NCBI GenBank assembly: GCA_947644365.1
Contig: CANRYZ010000001.1
Coordinates: 1-64,000 of the forward strand
Reading direction: 5' to 3'
DNA from: an uncultured Oscillibacter sp.
Lineage (GTDB): Bacteria > Bacillota > Clostridia > Oscillospirales > Oscillospiraceae
Length of the DNA: 64,000 nt
Position 1 is the first letter of the stretch, and every line of letters starts with the position of its first letter. The position numbers and the translations under genes were made by a program. Below are positions 1 to 7,575 of the stretch, in pieces. The notes below the pieces were generated by a model that made no database searches, was not told the origin of the DNA, and was given only the letters and a program-made list of their open reading frames with translations.

Positions 1-647
1 ACGCCGACGAGACGGAGAAGGTCAACACCCTCATCAACCACATCCAGGCCTACCTGTACCAGAAAAAGGAGTGGAGCCCCCGGTGGGAGAACGCCTTCGC
101 CCCGGCCCTCTGCAACCGCATCGACCGGAACACCGGCGGCATCGTCATCGCCGCCAAGAACGCGGAGACCCTGCGGATCGTCAATGAGAAGATCCGGGAC
201 CACGAGCTGGAAAAGTCCTACCTCTGTATCACCGTGGGCCGCCCCAGGCCCGCCGCCGGGAGGATCGAGGGCTTTTTGCTGAAGGACGAGGCGAAAAAGC
301 AGGTCTCCTTCTACCGCCGCCCCGTCCCTGGGGGACGCAGCGCCGTGACGCTGTACCAGACCCTGGAGAGCCGGGGGGAGCTGTCCCTGGTGGAGTGCCG
401 CCTCCTCACCGGCCGGACCCACCAGATCCGGGTCTCCATGGCGGAGATCGGCTGTCCCCTGCTGGGGGACGGCAAATACGGCAAAGGGGATGTGAACCGG
501 CGCTATCACGAGACCCGTCAGGCGCTGTACTCCTACAAGCTGGCCTTTCCCCTCCCCACGGACGCGGGGATTTTGGACTACCTGCGGGGCAGGGAGTTCA
601 CAGTGGAAAACGTGCCCTTCCGGGAAAAGTATTTCCCAAAGGAATGA
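1..647 (+). CDS. RluA-family pseudouridine synthase (5' truncated)
   Basis: The reading frame is open from the first bases of the window, so the N-terminus lies outside. It encodes the catalytic half of an RluA/RluD-type 23S rRNA pseudouridine synthase, which isomerises uridine to pseudouridine in rRNA. The signature block reads NRIDRNTGGIVIAAKN, a variant of the family's HRLD motif with the catalytic Asp in RID. The downstream LLTGRTHQIRVSMAEIG block and GDGKYG also fit the family. About 214 residues are visible against about 300 in a full enzyme. Which uridine is modified cannot be told. A strong terminator follows immediately. The first in-frame ATG-type start inside the window is well within the conserved core and is not the real start. 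Confidence 0.9.
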   Translation, partial: ADETEKVNTLINHIQAYLYQKKEWSPRWENAFAPALCNRIDRNTGGIVIAAKNAETLRIVNEKIRDHELEKSYLCITVGRPRPAAGRIEGFLLKDEAKKQVSFYRRPVPGGRSAVTLYQTLESRGELSLVECRLLTGRTHQIRVSMAEIGCPLLGDGKYGKGDVNRRYHETRQALYSYKLAFPLPTDAGILDYLRGREFTVENVPFREKYFPKE

Positions 648-650
648 CCG

Positions 651-679
651 AGCCCCGCCCATACGGGCGGGGCTTTTTA
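651..679 (+). terminator. Rho-independent terminator after the pseudouridine synthase
   Basis: An 8-bp perfect GC stem (gccccgcc / ggcggggc) with a 4-nt loop is followed by a T run. It starts 4 bp after the stop codon. It also faces the converging PadR gene. Confidence 0.9.
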
Positions 680-680
680 A

Positions 681-983
681 TCACTCTATCCCCAGGGCGG
701 AGACGGCGTCCCGGGTCTCCCGCCATGCCTCCAGCAGGGCGGCGTACCGTTCCTGCCCAGCTCTGGTGAGACGGTAATACTTCCGGGCCGGGCCGCCGGA
801 GGTCTCTCCCTGGTACCGCTCCGTGGCCCCCTCCCGGCAGAGCTGGCGGAGGATGGCGTAGATGGCGCTCTCCTGCACGTCCGGAAACACGTCGTGGAGG
901 CGGCGCAGGAGCTCGTAGCCGTACTGGTCCCCCTGGACCATCAGGTGGAGAAGGCAGAGCTCCAGCAGGTCCTTTTTCAGCAT
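681..983 (-). CDS. PadR-family transcriptional regulator
   Basis: This 100-residue protein is an N-terminal PadR winged-helix domain without the long C-terminal helical domain. It has the family pattern: LLELCLLHLM, then GYELLRRLHD, then SAIYAILRQLCREG (recognition helix), then the wing ending GPARKYYRLTRAG. PadR proteins are dimeric repressors, usually of envelope-stress or export genes. The start ATG overlaps the stop of the upstream membrane-protein gene in an ATGCTGA arrangement, so the two are translationally coupled. This start was chosen over a longer reading-frame extension because of that coupling. It probably represses its own operon through the two 23-bp palindromes at 1776-1798 and 1842-1864 (inference). 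Confidence 0.9.
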   Translation of the reverse strand: MLKKDLLELCLLHLMVQGDQYGYELLRRLHDVFPDVQESAIYAILRQLCREGATERYQGETSGGPARKYYRLTRAGQERYAALLEAWRETRDAVSALGIE

Positions 984-1756
984 AGGGCTCCCCCCGTTCC
1001 CACGAGGCCCAGGACCGTGATGGCGATATACCGCAGCAAAATAGGCGTCTGCCAGCCAGTGTCGGAAAATGACACGTCCATACTGCTGAGAAGCGCCCAC
1101 ACGGACATACTCAACACCGCTCCCGCCAGACCCAGAGCGTACACCGCCCGCCAGCGGCGGTCTCTCATCCGGGCCAGGATCAGTCCAAATAGGCCTGCTA
1201 GCCCCGCTATAAAGCCATTGCACAATAATGCCAAATGAAGATTCGATCCCAGCAGCGGGTTCTTTGTGAGAAATTCATATAATTCGGTCGTCCAGTACAT
1301 CGCCGACAGGGCGATATACCCGCTCCAGACCATCCCGGCCAGAGGAATCAGCATCGCAAGAAAAATCCCTCTCGGCAGAGCGCCCTCCTTCCTCCCGTTC
1401 CGCTGGAACCAAACAAAGGACAGGATCCACCCCGCCAGCAGATATACCCAGTCCAGCTGAACAAACAAGAAAATTTCATTCCACCAGAAGAGCCGTGACA
1501 ATATGGGACCAACCGCCGGAAAGAGCACGCACACCGCCAGCGCGGCAAAGACCATCAGCCACTTTTGATACGTCCTGATCTGCACCAGCTGCCCCACCGC
1601 GTCCTTGGGCGTTCCCACGTCCCGCCGCAGCTCCTCCTCGCTCCGGGGCTCCTGCTCGATGAGGTCCCGGTAGTCCTCCAGCACCTCCGCCGCCTCCCTT
1701 GGCGGCAGATACCAGCGGGCCGCCCGGGACAATTTGGCGAAATAATCTCCCCGCAT
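977..1756 (-). CDS. PadR-linked membrane protein with HAAS/DUF1700-type N-terminus
   Basis: The protein has 259 residues. Residues 1-60 are a soluble helical prefix (a PPREAAEVLEDYRDLIEQEP stretch, then a DVGTPKDAV turn) resembling the HAAS/DUF1700 domains encoded next to PadR regulators. About six hydrophobic segments follow. It is the first gene of a two-gene operon with padR. The start ATG is preceded by GAGAGGAG at good spacing; a longer reading frame upstream runs through the operator and promoter and is rejected. No enzymatic motif is visible. In known PadR/HAAS pairs the prefix domain is thought to talk to the regulator, so a membrane-stress sensor is a reasonable guess, but the function is unknown. 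Confidence 0.7.
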   Translation of the reverse strand: MRGDYFAKLSRAARWYLPPREAAEVLEDYRDLIEQEPRSEEELRRDVGTPKDAVGQLVQIRTYQKWLMVFAALAVCVLFPAVGPILSRLFWWNEIFLFVQLDWVYLLAGWILSFVWFQRNGRKEGALPRGIFLAMLIPLAGMVWSGYIALSAMYWTTELYEFLTKNPLLGSNLHLALLCNGFIAGLAGLFGLILARMRDRRWRAVYALGLAGAVLSMSVWALLSSMDVSFSDTGWQTPILLRYIAITVLGLVGTGGALC

Positions 1757-1775
1757 AAAGATTGCTCCTCTCTTT

Positions 1776-1798
1776 ACTACTGTGAATTTCTCAGTAGC
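1776..1798. promoter_or_regulatory. Candidate PadR operator, promoter-proximal copy
   Basis: A 23-bp imperfect palindrome, actactg-N9-cagtagc, lies just downstream of the predicted transcription start of the PadR operon. Its arms match those of the site at 1842-1864. Confidence 0.6.
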
Positions 1799-1808
1799 TG
1801 TTGAGGAG

Positions 1809-1837
1809 AGTATACAATGACAGGCTCTGAAAGTCAA
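1809..1837 (-). promoter_or_regulatory. Promoter of the membrane protein-padR operon
   Basis: Read on the minus strand: -35 TTGACT (1832-1837), 17-bp spacer, -10 TATACT (1809-1814). It is flanked on both sides by the paired palindromes, which is the geometry expected of autorepression. Confidence 0.8.
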
Positions 1838-1841
1838 TAGG

Positions 1842-1864
1842 ACTACTGAAAAAAAATCAGTAGT
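1842..1864. promoter_or_regulatory. Candidate PadR operator, distal copy
   Basis: A 23-bp palindrome, actactg-N9-cagtagt, lies just upstream of the -35 of the PadR operon promoter, with the same arm sequence and same N9 spacer as the site at 1776-1798. It also sits about 20 bp upstream of the divergent pot promoter's -35, so it could influence that promoter too. Confidence 0.6.
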
Positions 1865-1882
1865 TTTCGTCCAGCAATTCCC

Positions 1883-1911
1883 TTGACTTTTCCGGGCGCT
1901 TCGGCTATGAT
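1883..1911 (+). promoter_or_regulatory. Promoter of the potABCD operon
   Basis: TTGACT (1883-1888), 17-bp spacer, TATGAT (1906-1911). A leader of about 130 nt follows before potA. It contains a small ccggg-N5-cccgg hairpin near 1989-2003, but I could not match it to a known riboswitch class. Confidence 0.8.
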
Positions 1912-2046
1912 GCAGATACTGCTGAATTTCGACGAGAAAGGTTCCCCCTCAACAGAGAAAAGAGGCGTGATAGACGGTGTCAACGCCGCCGGGTGGTTCC
2001 CGGAGGTGCTGTCATAAAAAATTACTATTGAAATGGGGGAGGATAC

Positions 2047-3225
2047 ATGTCCAAAGAGTTGATTCGCCTGCGGAACATCTGCATGGCGTTTGACGACGAA
2101 CTTGTATTAAACAACATCAATCTTTACATCAATGACAAGGAATTCCTCACACTGCTCGGGCCCAGCGGGTGCGGCAAGACCACCACGCTGCGGATGATCG
2201 GCGGCTTCACGACGCCCACGTCGGGAGACGTCCTCTTTGACGGTGTGAGGATCAATGACGTTCCGCCCCACCAGCGGCAGATCAACACCGTGTTCCAGAA
2301 GTACGCCCTGTTTCCGCATCTGAACGTGTTCGAGAACATTGCCTTCGGCCTGCGGATGCAGCGCCGCCCGGACCCCTCCGACCCGAGGAAAAAGACGAAG
2401 ATCCCCGAGGAGGAGATCCGGGAGCGGGTGATGGAAATGCTGGAGATCATCAGCCTCAAGGGCTTTGAGAACCGCAGGCCCGACGCGCTCTCCGGCGGCC
2501 AGCAGCAGCGGGTGGCCATCGCCCGGGCGCTGGTGAACAGACCCAAGGTGCTGCTTCTGGACGAGCCGCTGGGCGCGCTGGACCTGAAGCTCCGCAAGGA
2601 TATGCAGATCGAGCTCAAGCGCATCCAGCAGCAGGTGGGCATCACGTTTATATACGTCACCCATGACCAGGAGGAGGCCCTGACCATGTCGGACACCATC
2701 GTGGTCATGGACAAGGGCTCCATCCAGCAGATCGGCACCCCGGAGGACATCTACAACGAGCCCAAAAATGCCTTTGTGGCGGACTTCATCGGCGAGTCCA
2801 ATATCATCGACGGGCTGATGGTCCAGGATAAGCTGGTCCAGATGTACGGCCGCCAATTCCCCTGCCTGGACGGGGGCTTCGCGCCGGGCGAGCCTGTGGA
2901 CGTGGTCATCCGGCCCGAGGACATCGACATCGTCCCCGTGGAGCAGGGTCAGCTGACGGGCACCGTCACCAGCGTCACCTTCAAGGGGATGCAGTATGAC
3001 ATCATCGTGGACTTCAAGGGCTTCAAGTGGCTGATTCAGACCACAGACCACAGTCCCGAGGGAGCCCGCATCGGCATCAAGATCGACCCCGACGGCATCC
3101 ACGTTATGAAAAAGAGCCAGTACTCCGGCATGTTCGGCGATTACTCCTCCTTCTCCGATGAGTACGACGAGTTGGACGACGCCAGCCTTGCGCTGGATGA
3201 GGAGGAGAGCGGGGATGAAGAATAG
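2047..3225 (+). CDS. potA: Spermidine/putrescine ABC transporter ATP-binding protein PotA
   Basis: This is the ATPase that powers polyamine import on the cytoplasmic face of the membrane. It has 392 residues. Walker A is GPSGCGKTT (residues 38-46), the signature LSGGQQQR starts at 148, Walker B is [11 protein letters not shown] from 169, and the switch His is H206. A C-terminal TOBE-type domain follows (about 250-355), then an acidic tail rich in Asp/Glu. A 10-residue charged insertion ([10 protein letters not shown]) lies before the helical subdomain. RBS GGGGGAGG precedes the ATG. It overlaps potB by 11 nt and is the first gene of the pot operon. Confidence 0.95.
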   Translation: MSKELIRLRNICMAFDDELVLNNINLYINDKEFLTLLGPSGCGKTTTLRMIGGFTTPTSGDVLFDGVRINDVPPHQRQINTVFQKYALFPHLNVFENIAFGLRMQRRPDPSDPRKKTKIPEEEIRERVMEMLEIISLKGFENRRPDALSGGQQQRVAIARALVNRPKVLLLDEPLGALDLKLRKDMQIELKRIQQQVGITFIYVTHDQEEALTMSDTIVVMDKGSIQQIGTPEDIYNEPKNAFVADFIGESNIIDGLMVQDKLVQMYGRQFPCLDGGFAPGEPVDVVIRPEDIDIVPVEQGQLTGTVTSVTFKGMQYDIIVDFKGFKWLIQTTDHSPEGARIGIKIDPDGIHVMKKSQYSGMFGDYSSFSDEYDELDDASLALDEEESGDEE

Positions 3226-4069
3226 GCTCTCCAGGCTGGCCGTCCCCTACGTAATCTGGATGGCCCTGTTTGTAGTGGCGCCCATCGTCATGATCGTGGT
3301 CTACGCCTTTACTTCCGCCGAGGGCGGCTTTACCCTGGCGAATTTCTCCCGCATGGGGCTTTACGGGGTGGTGTTCTTCCGCTCCTTCAAGCTGGCTCTG
3401 ATCGCCACGGCCATCTGTCTGGTCATCGGCTACCCGGTGTCCTACATGATGAGCAAGGAGGGACCCAAGTTTCAGCGGGTGGCCATGGTGCTTATCATGC
3501 TGCCCATGTGGATCAACTTCCTGCTGCGCACCTACTCCTGGATGTCTATCCTGGAGAACAACGGCCTGTTGAACCAGTTTTTTCAAAAAATTGGCCTCAT
3601 TGGCCTTTGCAACGCCCTCTTTGGGACGAACCTGGATTACTTCCCCATGATGAACACCCAGGGCGCGGTGGTGCTGGGCATGGTGTACAACTACCTGCCC
3701 TTCATGATTCTGCCCATCTACTCCGTCATCGTCAAGCTGGACGGCTCCCTCATAGAGGCCGCCCGGGATCTGGGGGCAAACGGCCTCAGTGTTTTCCGGC
3801 GGGTCATTCTGCCCCTGAGCCTGCCTGGGGTCCTCTCCGGCATCACTATGGTATTTGTCCCCTCCGTGTCCACCTTCGCCATCAGCAAAATGCTGGGCGG
3901 CGGCACGGAGCTGCTGCTGGGGGACCTCATTGAGCAGCAATTCCTGGGCGGGGCCTACAATCCCCAGCTGGGCGCCGCCATCTCTCTGGTGATGATGGTA
4001 ATCGTCGTCGTCTGCATGGTGGTGATGAACCGCTTCGGCGAGGGCGAGGAACAGGCGGTGATGCTATGA
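3215..4069 (+). CDS. potB: Spermidine/putrescine ABC transporter permease PotB
   Basis: This is one of the two membrane permeases of the polyamine importer. The chosen ATG encodes [15 protein letters not shown] and lies inside the end of potA, giving a 284-residue protein with six hydrophobic segments, the usual size. The EAA loop that docks on the ATPase reads [20 protein letters not shown], in the second half of the protein. A longer frame beginning within potA would add a stretch encoded by the acidic PotA tail and is rejected. It shares an ATGA overlap with potC-D, so translation is coupled. Confidence 0.95.
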   Translation: MKNRLSRLAVPYVIWMALFVVAPIVMIVVYAFTSAEGGFTLANFSRMGLYGVVFFRSFKLALIATAICLVIGYPVSYMMSKEGPKFQRVAMVLIMLPMWINFLLRTYSWMSILENNGLLNQFFQKIGLIGLCNALFGTNLDYFPMMNTQGAVVLGMVYNYLPFMILPIYSVIVKLDGSLIEAARDLGANGLSVFRRVILPLSLPGVLSGITMVFVPSVSTFAISKMLGGGTELLLGDLIEQQFLGGAYNPQLGAAISLVMMVIVVVCMVVMNRFGEGEEQAVML

Positions 4070-6069
4070 GAGGCAACACAAAGCCCCGGGGCAGAGCCCT
4101 CAGCCGCTTTTTTACGGCGCTGGTCTTCCTGTTTCTCTACGCCCCTATTCTGCTGCTGATTATTTTCTCCTTCAACAAGGGCAACAGCAACACCGTGTGG
4201 ACCGGCTTCTCTCTGGACTGGTACAAATCCCTCTTCCAGAACCGGCTCATTATGCGCAGCGTGTACACCACTCTGCTGGTCTCCCTGCTGGCCACGGCCA
4301 TCGCCACCTTTGCCGGGACCTTCGCCGCCATCGGCTTCTACAGCCTCCGCCGCAGATCCCGGACCGTGCTGAACACGGTGAACAGCATCCCCATGATGAA
4401 CGCCGACATCGTCACCGGCGTGGCCATGTGCCTGTTCTTTGTGGCCTTTTTCACCTTTTGGAGCGACTTCGCCGTGTGGTTCAACGGCGTCCAGCACCTG
4501 GTTACCCTGCCGCCCAGGCTGACCCTGGGCTTCGGCACTCTGCTGATCGCCCATGTCACCTTCAACATCCCCTATGTGATCCTCTCGGTGGGGCCCAAGC
4601 TGCGGCAGATGGACAAAAACCTGGTGGACGCCGCCCAGGACCTGGGCTGCACCTGGATGCAGGCCTTCTGGAAGGTCATCCTGCCGGAGATCAAGCCCGG
4701 CATCGCCTCCGGGGCCCTGACGGCCTTCACCATGAGCGTGGACGACTTCATCATCAGCTACTTCACCGCCGGGTCCTCCAGCTCCACCCTGGCCATGACC
4801 ATCTACGGCATGACGAAAAAGCGGGTGACGCCGGAGATCAACGCCATCTCCACCCTGCTGTTCGTGACCGTGCTGGTCCTGCTGGTCATTGTAAACCTCC
4901 GGGAGGCCCGGCTGGAGCAAACCGGACGGCAGGAGCGCCGGCCCCGTTCCCAGCGCCTGACCCGTTTTCTTGACTCCCCCAGGGGAAAAGTGTTCCGCCG
5001 GGGCACGGCGGGAGTGCTGGCCGCCGCCTTTCTGGTGGTGGTGGTCCTCCTCACCAGCGCCACCAACGCCCAGCCCACGGTGAATGTGTGCAGCTGGGGC
5101 GAATATATTGACGAGGAGCTCATCACGCAGTTTGAGGAGGAGACCGGCATTCTGGTGAACTATCAGACTGCCGAGAGCAACGAGGCTCTTTACTCCCTGC
5201 TGAAAAGCGGCGCCGGAGACTATGATGTTATCGTCCCCTCCGACTATATGATCTCCCAGCTCATTGAGGAGAATATGCTGGCGGAGCTGGACTACAGCAT
5301 GATTCCCAACTACACGCTGATCTCAGACCGCTTTAAAGGCCTGACCTACGACCCCCAGGAGCGGTATACCGTCCCCTACGCCTGGGGCACCGTGGGCATC
5401 ATCTACAACACCGCTATGGTGGAAGAACCCGTCACCAGCTGGTCTGTGCTGTTTGACGACGACTACGCCGGAAACGTGCTGATGTTCCGCAACTCCCGTG
5501 ACGCCTTGGCCACCGCCCTGAGCTACCTGGGCTACTCCCTGAATACCACCGATGAGGCGGAGCTCCGGGAGGCGTTCCAGCTTCTCAAGGACGCCAAGGG
5601 CCGGGGCGTCTACCAGTCCTTCGTCATGGACGAAATCTTCCAGAAGCTGGAGGGCGGCAACGCCGCCGTGGGCGTCTACTACGCCGGAGACTACCTCACA
5701 ATGCTGGAGAACAACGAGGATCTGGCCTTTGTGGTACCGGAGGAGGGCTCAAACTGGTTTATGGACGCCATGTGCGTGCTGAAAGACGCCCCGCACTACG
5801 AGGAGGCCATGGCGTGGATCAACTTCATCGCCTCCACGGAAGCGAACCTGGCAAACATGGACTACATCTGGTACGCCTCTCCCAACCAGGAGGCCCTGGA
5901 GCAGTACCCCGCCTACTACGAGAAGCTCTACGAGGAGCCGCTGGATCCGGAGATCTACGAGATCATGGCGGCTCCCCAGGAGGTCCTGGACCGCTGCGAG
6001 GCCTACCTGGTCCTCCCCGCCCACATCCGCGCCCTCTACAACGACCTCTGGACGGAACTTGGCATCTAG
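4066..6069 (+). CDS. potCD: PotC permease fused to PotD polyamine-binding domain
   Basis: A single 667-residue frame carries two proteins. Residues 1-285 are the PotC permease with six membrane segments and an EAA loop (VDAAQDLGCTWMQAFWKVIL, 187-206). A basic linker of about 25 residues follows, then a seventh hydrophobic segment (about 314-330). Residues 337-667 are the PotD periplasmic-type binding domain, beginning TVNVCSWGEYIDEELI. PotD is normally a separate lipoprotein; here there is no lipobox, so the binding domain is tethered outside the cell by the extra membrane segment. No frameshift or stop breaks the junction. Such PotC-PotD fusions occur in some Firmicutes. The gene closes the pot operon. 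Confidence 0.93.
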   Translation: MRGNTKPRGRALSRFFTALVFLFLYAPILLLIIFSFNKGNSNTVWTGFSLDWYKSLFQNRLIMRSVYTTLLVSLLATAIATFAGTFAAIGFYSLRRRSRTVLNTVNSIPMMNADIVTGVAMCLFFVAFFTFWSDFAVWFNGVQHLVTLPPRLTLGFGTLLIAHVTFNIPYVILSVGPKLRQMDKNLVDAAQDLGCTWMQAFWKVILPEIKPGIASGALTAFTMSVDDFIISYFTAGSSSSTLAMTIYGMTKKRVTPEINAISTLLFVTVLVLLVIVNLREARLEQTGRQERRPRSQRLTRFLDSPRGKVFRRGTAGVLAAAFLVVVVLLTSATNAQPTVNVCSWGEYIDEELITQFEEETGILVNYQTAESNEALYSLLKSGAGDYDVIVPSDYMISQLIEENMLAELDYSMIPNYTLISDRFKGLTYDPQERYTVPYAWGTVGIIYNTAMVEEPVTSWSVLFDDDYAGNVLMFRNSRDALATALSYLGYSLNTTDEAELREAFQLLKDAKGRGVYQSFVMDEIFQKLEGGNAAVGVYYAGDYLTMLENNEDLAFVVPEEGSNWFMDAMCVLKDAPHYEEAMAWINFIASTEANLANMDYIWYASPNQEALEQYPAYYEKLYEEPLDPEIYEIMAAPQEVLDRCEAYLVLPAHIRALYNDLWTELGI

Positions 6070-6073
6070 CCGG

Positions 6074-6117
6074 AAAAAGGGGCGGAACATCAGCCTGTCC
6101 TCTCCCCCGCCCTTTTA
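6074..6117 (+). terminator. Probable terminator of the pot operon
   Basis: aaaggggcgg pairs with cccgccctttt (one bulged base) across a loop of about 20 nt, just after the potCD stop. The 3' arm runs into a T-rich tract. The long loop makes it moderate evidence. Confidence 0.55.
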
Positions 6118-6141
6118 ATTTTGAATTCAGGAGGACTCCCC

Positions 6142-6537
6142 ATGATTTTAATCGGAACAAAGTGCCAGCTGGAGCAGACCGTCACCCAGGAGCTGACGGC
6201 CTCCGCCGTGGGCTCCGGCGCCCTGCCGGTGTTCGGTACGCCCTTCATGGCCGCCATGATGGAAAACGCCGCCCTGACGGCTATGCAGACCTTCCTGGGC
6301 GAAGGTCAGGGCAGCGTAGGCACCCGCCTGGACATCCATCACGACGCCCCCACCCCCATTGGCATGAAGGTCTGGGCGGAGGCGGAGATCACCGGTGTGT
6401 CCGAGAACGGCAGGATGGTGGATTTTAAGGTCTCCGCCTGGGATGAAAAAGGCCCCATCGGCGGCGGCACCCACACCCGGGCCATCATCAGCTGCCAGCG
6501 TTTTCTGGACAAGTGCAACCAAAAGCTGGCGCAGTAA
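6142..6537 (+). CDS. Hotdog-fold thioesterase, FlK-like
   Basis: This 131-residue single-domain hotdog protein resembles the fluoroacetyl-CoA thioesterase (FlK)-like family. Visible family features are GTPFMAAMMENAAL near residue 37 (helix with the catalytic-region Glu/Asn), GEGQGSVGTRLDIHHDAPTP, and a C-terminal GGGTHTRAII strand. It probably hydrolyses a small acyl-CoA; the substrate cannot be told. The start follows an AGGAGG box; a TTG seven codons earlier overlaps that box and is rejected. It lies between the pot terminator and a strong terminator, so it is probably a single-gene unit or fed by read-through. Confidence 0.8.
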   Translation: MILIGTKCQLEQTVTQELTASAVGSGALPVFGTPFMAAMMENAALTAMQTFLGEGQGSVGTRLDIHHDAPTPIGMKVWAEAEITGVSENGRMVDFKVSAWDEKGPIGGGTHTRAIISCQRFLDKCNQKLAQ

Positions 6538-6542
6538 GCAAA

Positions 6543-6584
6543 CAAAAAGAGACCCGCGGAGATGTCTCCGCGGGTCTCTTTTTG
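6543..6584. terminator. Bidirectional terminator between thioesterase and ferritin
   Basis: A long perfect stem, caaaaagagacccgcggaga pairing with its complement across a 2-nt loop. It has A runs on the left and T runs on the right, so it can terminate both converging genes. Confidence 0.92.
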
Positions 6585-6603
6585 TGGTATAAAACGCCGG
6601 TCC

Positions 6604-7116
6604 TTACAGGGTCAGGGACGGCGCACTGTACACACGGCCGGCCAGCTCGCTGTTGAGCATATACAGGCTCTTGGGGTCGGAGCCAAAGAGCTCCATCTTG
6701 GAGATCAGGTCGCTGGCGTTGTCCTCCTCCTCGCCCTGCTCCTTCACAAACCAGTCCAGGAACTGCATGGTGCGGAAATCCCTCACCTCATAGGCCGCGG
6801 CATAGATGTCATTGATAAGGCCTGTGACATACAGCTCGTGCTCCAGGCCGGCCTTCAATACGGTCATGTCGCTGTCCAGCACCTTGTCGGGCTTGGCAAT
6901 GGCCTCCAGGGTCACCTTGGCGCTGTTGTTGTGGAGGTACTGATAGAACAGCATGGCGTGGTCCCGCTCCTCCTGGGCCTGGATCTTATACCAGTTGGCA
7001 AAGCCGTCCAGCCCCCGGGCCTCAAAGTAGTTGGAGAAATCCAGATAGAGGTAGGCGGAATAGAGCTCCTTGTTGATCTGGTCGTTCAGCAGCGCGGCTA
7101 CTTTCTCATTCAGCAT
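6604..7116 (-). CDS. ftnA: Ferritin (FtnA type)
   Basis: This is a 170-residue iron-storage protein of the non-haem bacterial ferritin type, which oxidises Fe(II) and stores it in a 24-mer shell. Ferroxidase-centre ligands are readable: E17 (NKELYSAYLY), E50 and H53 (EERDHAML), E94 region (GLEHELY) and E126/Q127/E130 (KEQGEEED). The ATG follows AAAGGAG; a 17-codon upstream extension lacks its own RBS. It is monocistronic, ending at the shared terminator. The upstream side faces the hairpin-array intergenic region, and no clear Fur box was recognised. Confidence 0.93.
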   Translation of the reverse strand: MLNEKVAALLNDQINKELYSAYLYLDFSNYFEARGLDGFANWYKIQAQEERDHAMLFYQYLHNNSAKVTLEAIAKPDKVLDSDMTVLKAGLEHELYVTGLINDIYAAAYEVRDFRTMQFLDWFVKEQGEEEDNASDLISKMELFGSDPKSLYMLNSELAGRVYSAPSLTL

Positions 7117-7275
7117 GGTAAAATGCTCCTTTCTCATTTTGCAAGGTGATTGTACTCCAGTTTTCAAAAAAAATCTATTGTAAATGTCACAAAAATTGTA
7201 CAGATTTTCACAACAGCATGTACACAGAAAATCCCGAAAACAATCTTCCGCTCCCCCTCCAACATTCCCGTCCCC

Positions 7276-7575
7276 GCGCCCGCAGGCGCTAAGGGAGGGG
7301 CCAGGGAACCGCAGGTTCCCGGTTCTTCCGCCGGAGGCGGAAGAAGAAATTCAAATTATTTTCGGCAGGACATGCGCCTGCCGAAAATTCCACGACCTGT
7401 TTGCCCTTGGGGCAAACACACCAGTGAGCGGACCTCACTGGTGTCAGGACGCACCACCGGCAGACACTCTGTCCTCCGTCCGCCCCCATTCACCCGGTAG
7501 AACAGGGGGGATAGCGGAGCCGGGCCCCAAAAGGGCCCGGCGGAGCGTAAAGGGGGGACGTCAGTCCCCCCTTTA
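7276..7575. repeat. Array of consecutive perfect hairpins in the ferritin-polC gap
   Basis: The 456-bp gap between ferritin and polC has no credible gene. It contains a run of unrelated but perfect inverted repeats: 7276-7289 (5 bp), 7304-7320 (7 bp), 7323-7345 (10 bp), 7358-7388 (12 bp), 7399-7417 (8 bp), 7418-7444 (11 bp), 7519-7541 (9 bp) and 7548-7575 (12 bp, reaching the polC stop codon). Loops are 3-7 nt. The arms differ in sequence, so this is not one repeated unit. Only 7445-7518 lacks a hairpin. The last one could act as the polC terminator, though its T tract is short. The remaining stretch 7117-7275 is A/T-rich and probably holds the ferritin promoter. Confidence 0.75.

Noticed and set aside
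1912..2046. The 135-nt pot leader as a riboswitch
   Set aside because: It contains only one small hairpin and no conserved core of a class that I recognise. It remains unexplained but is not callable.
7276..7575. CRISPR array
   Set aside because: The repeats are self-complementary hairpins with different sequences and no constant direct repeat or regular spacer; no cas genes are nearby.
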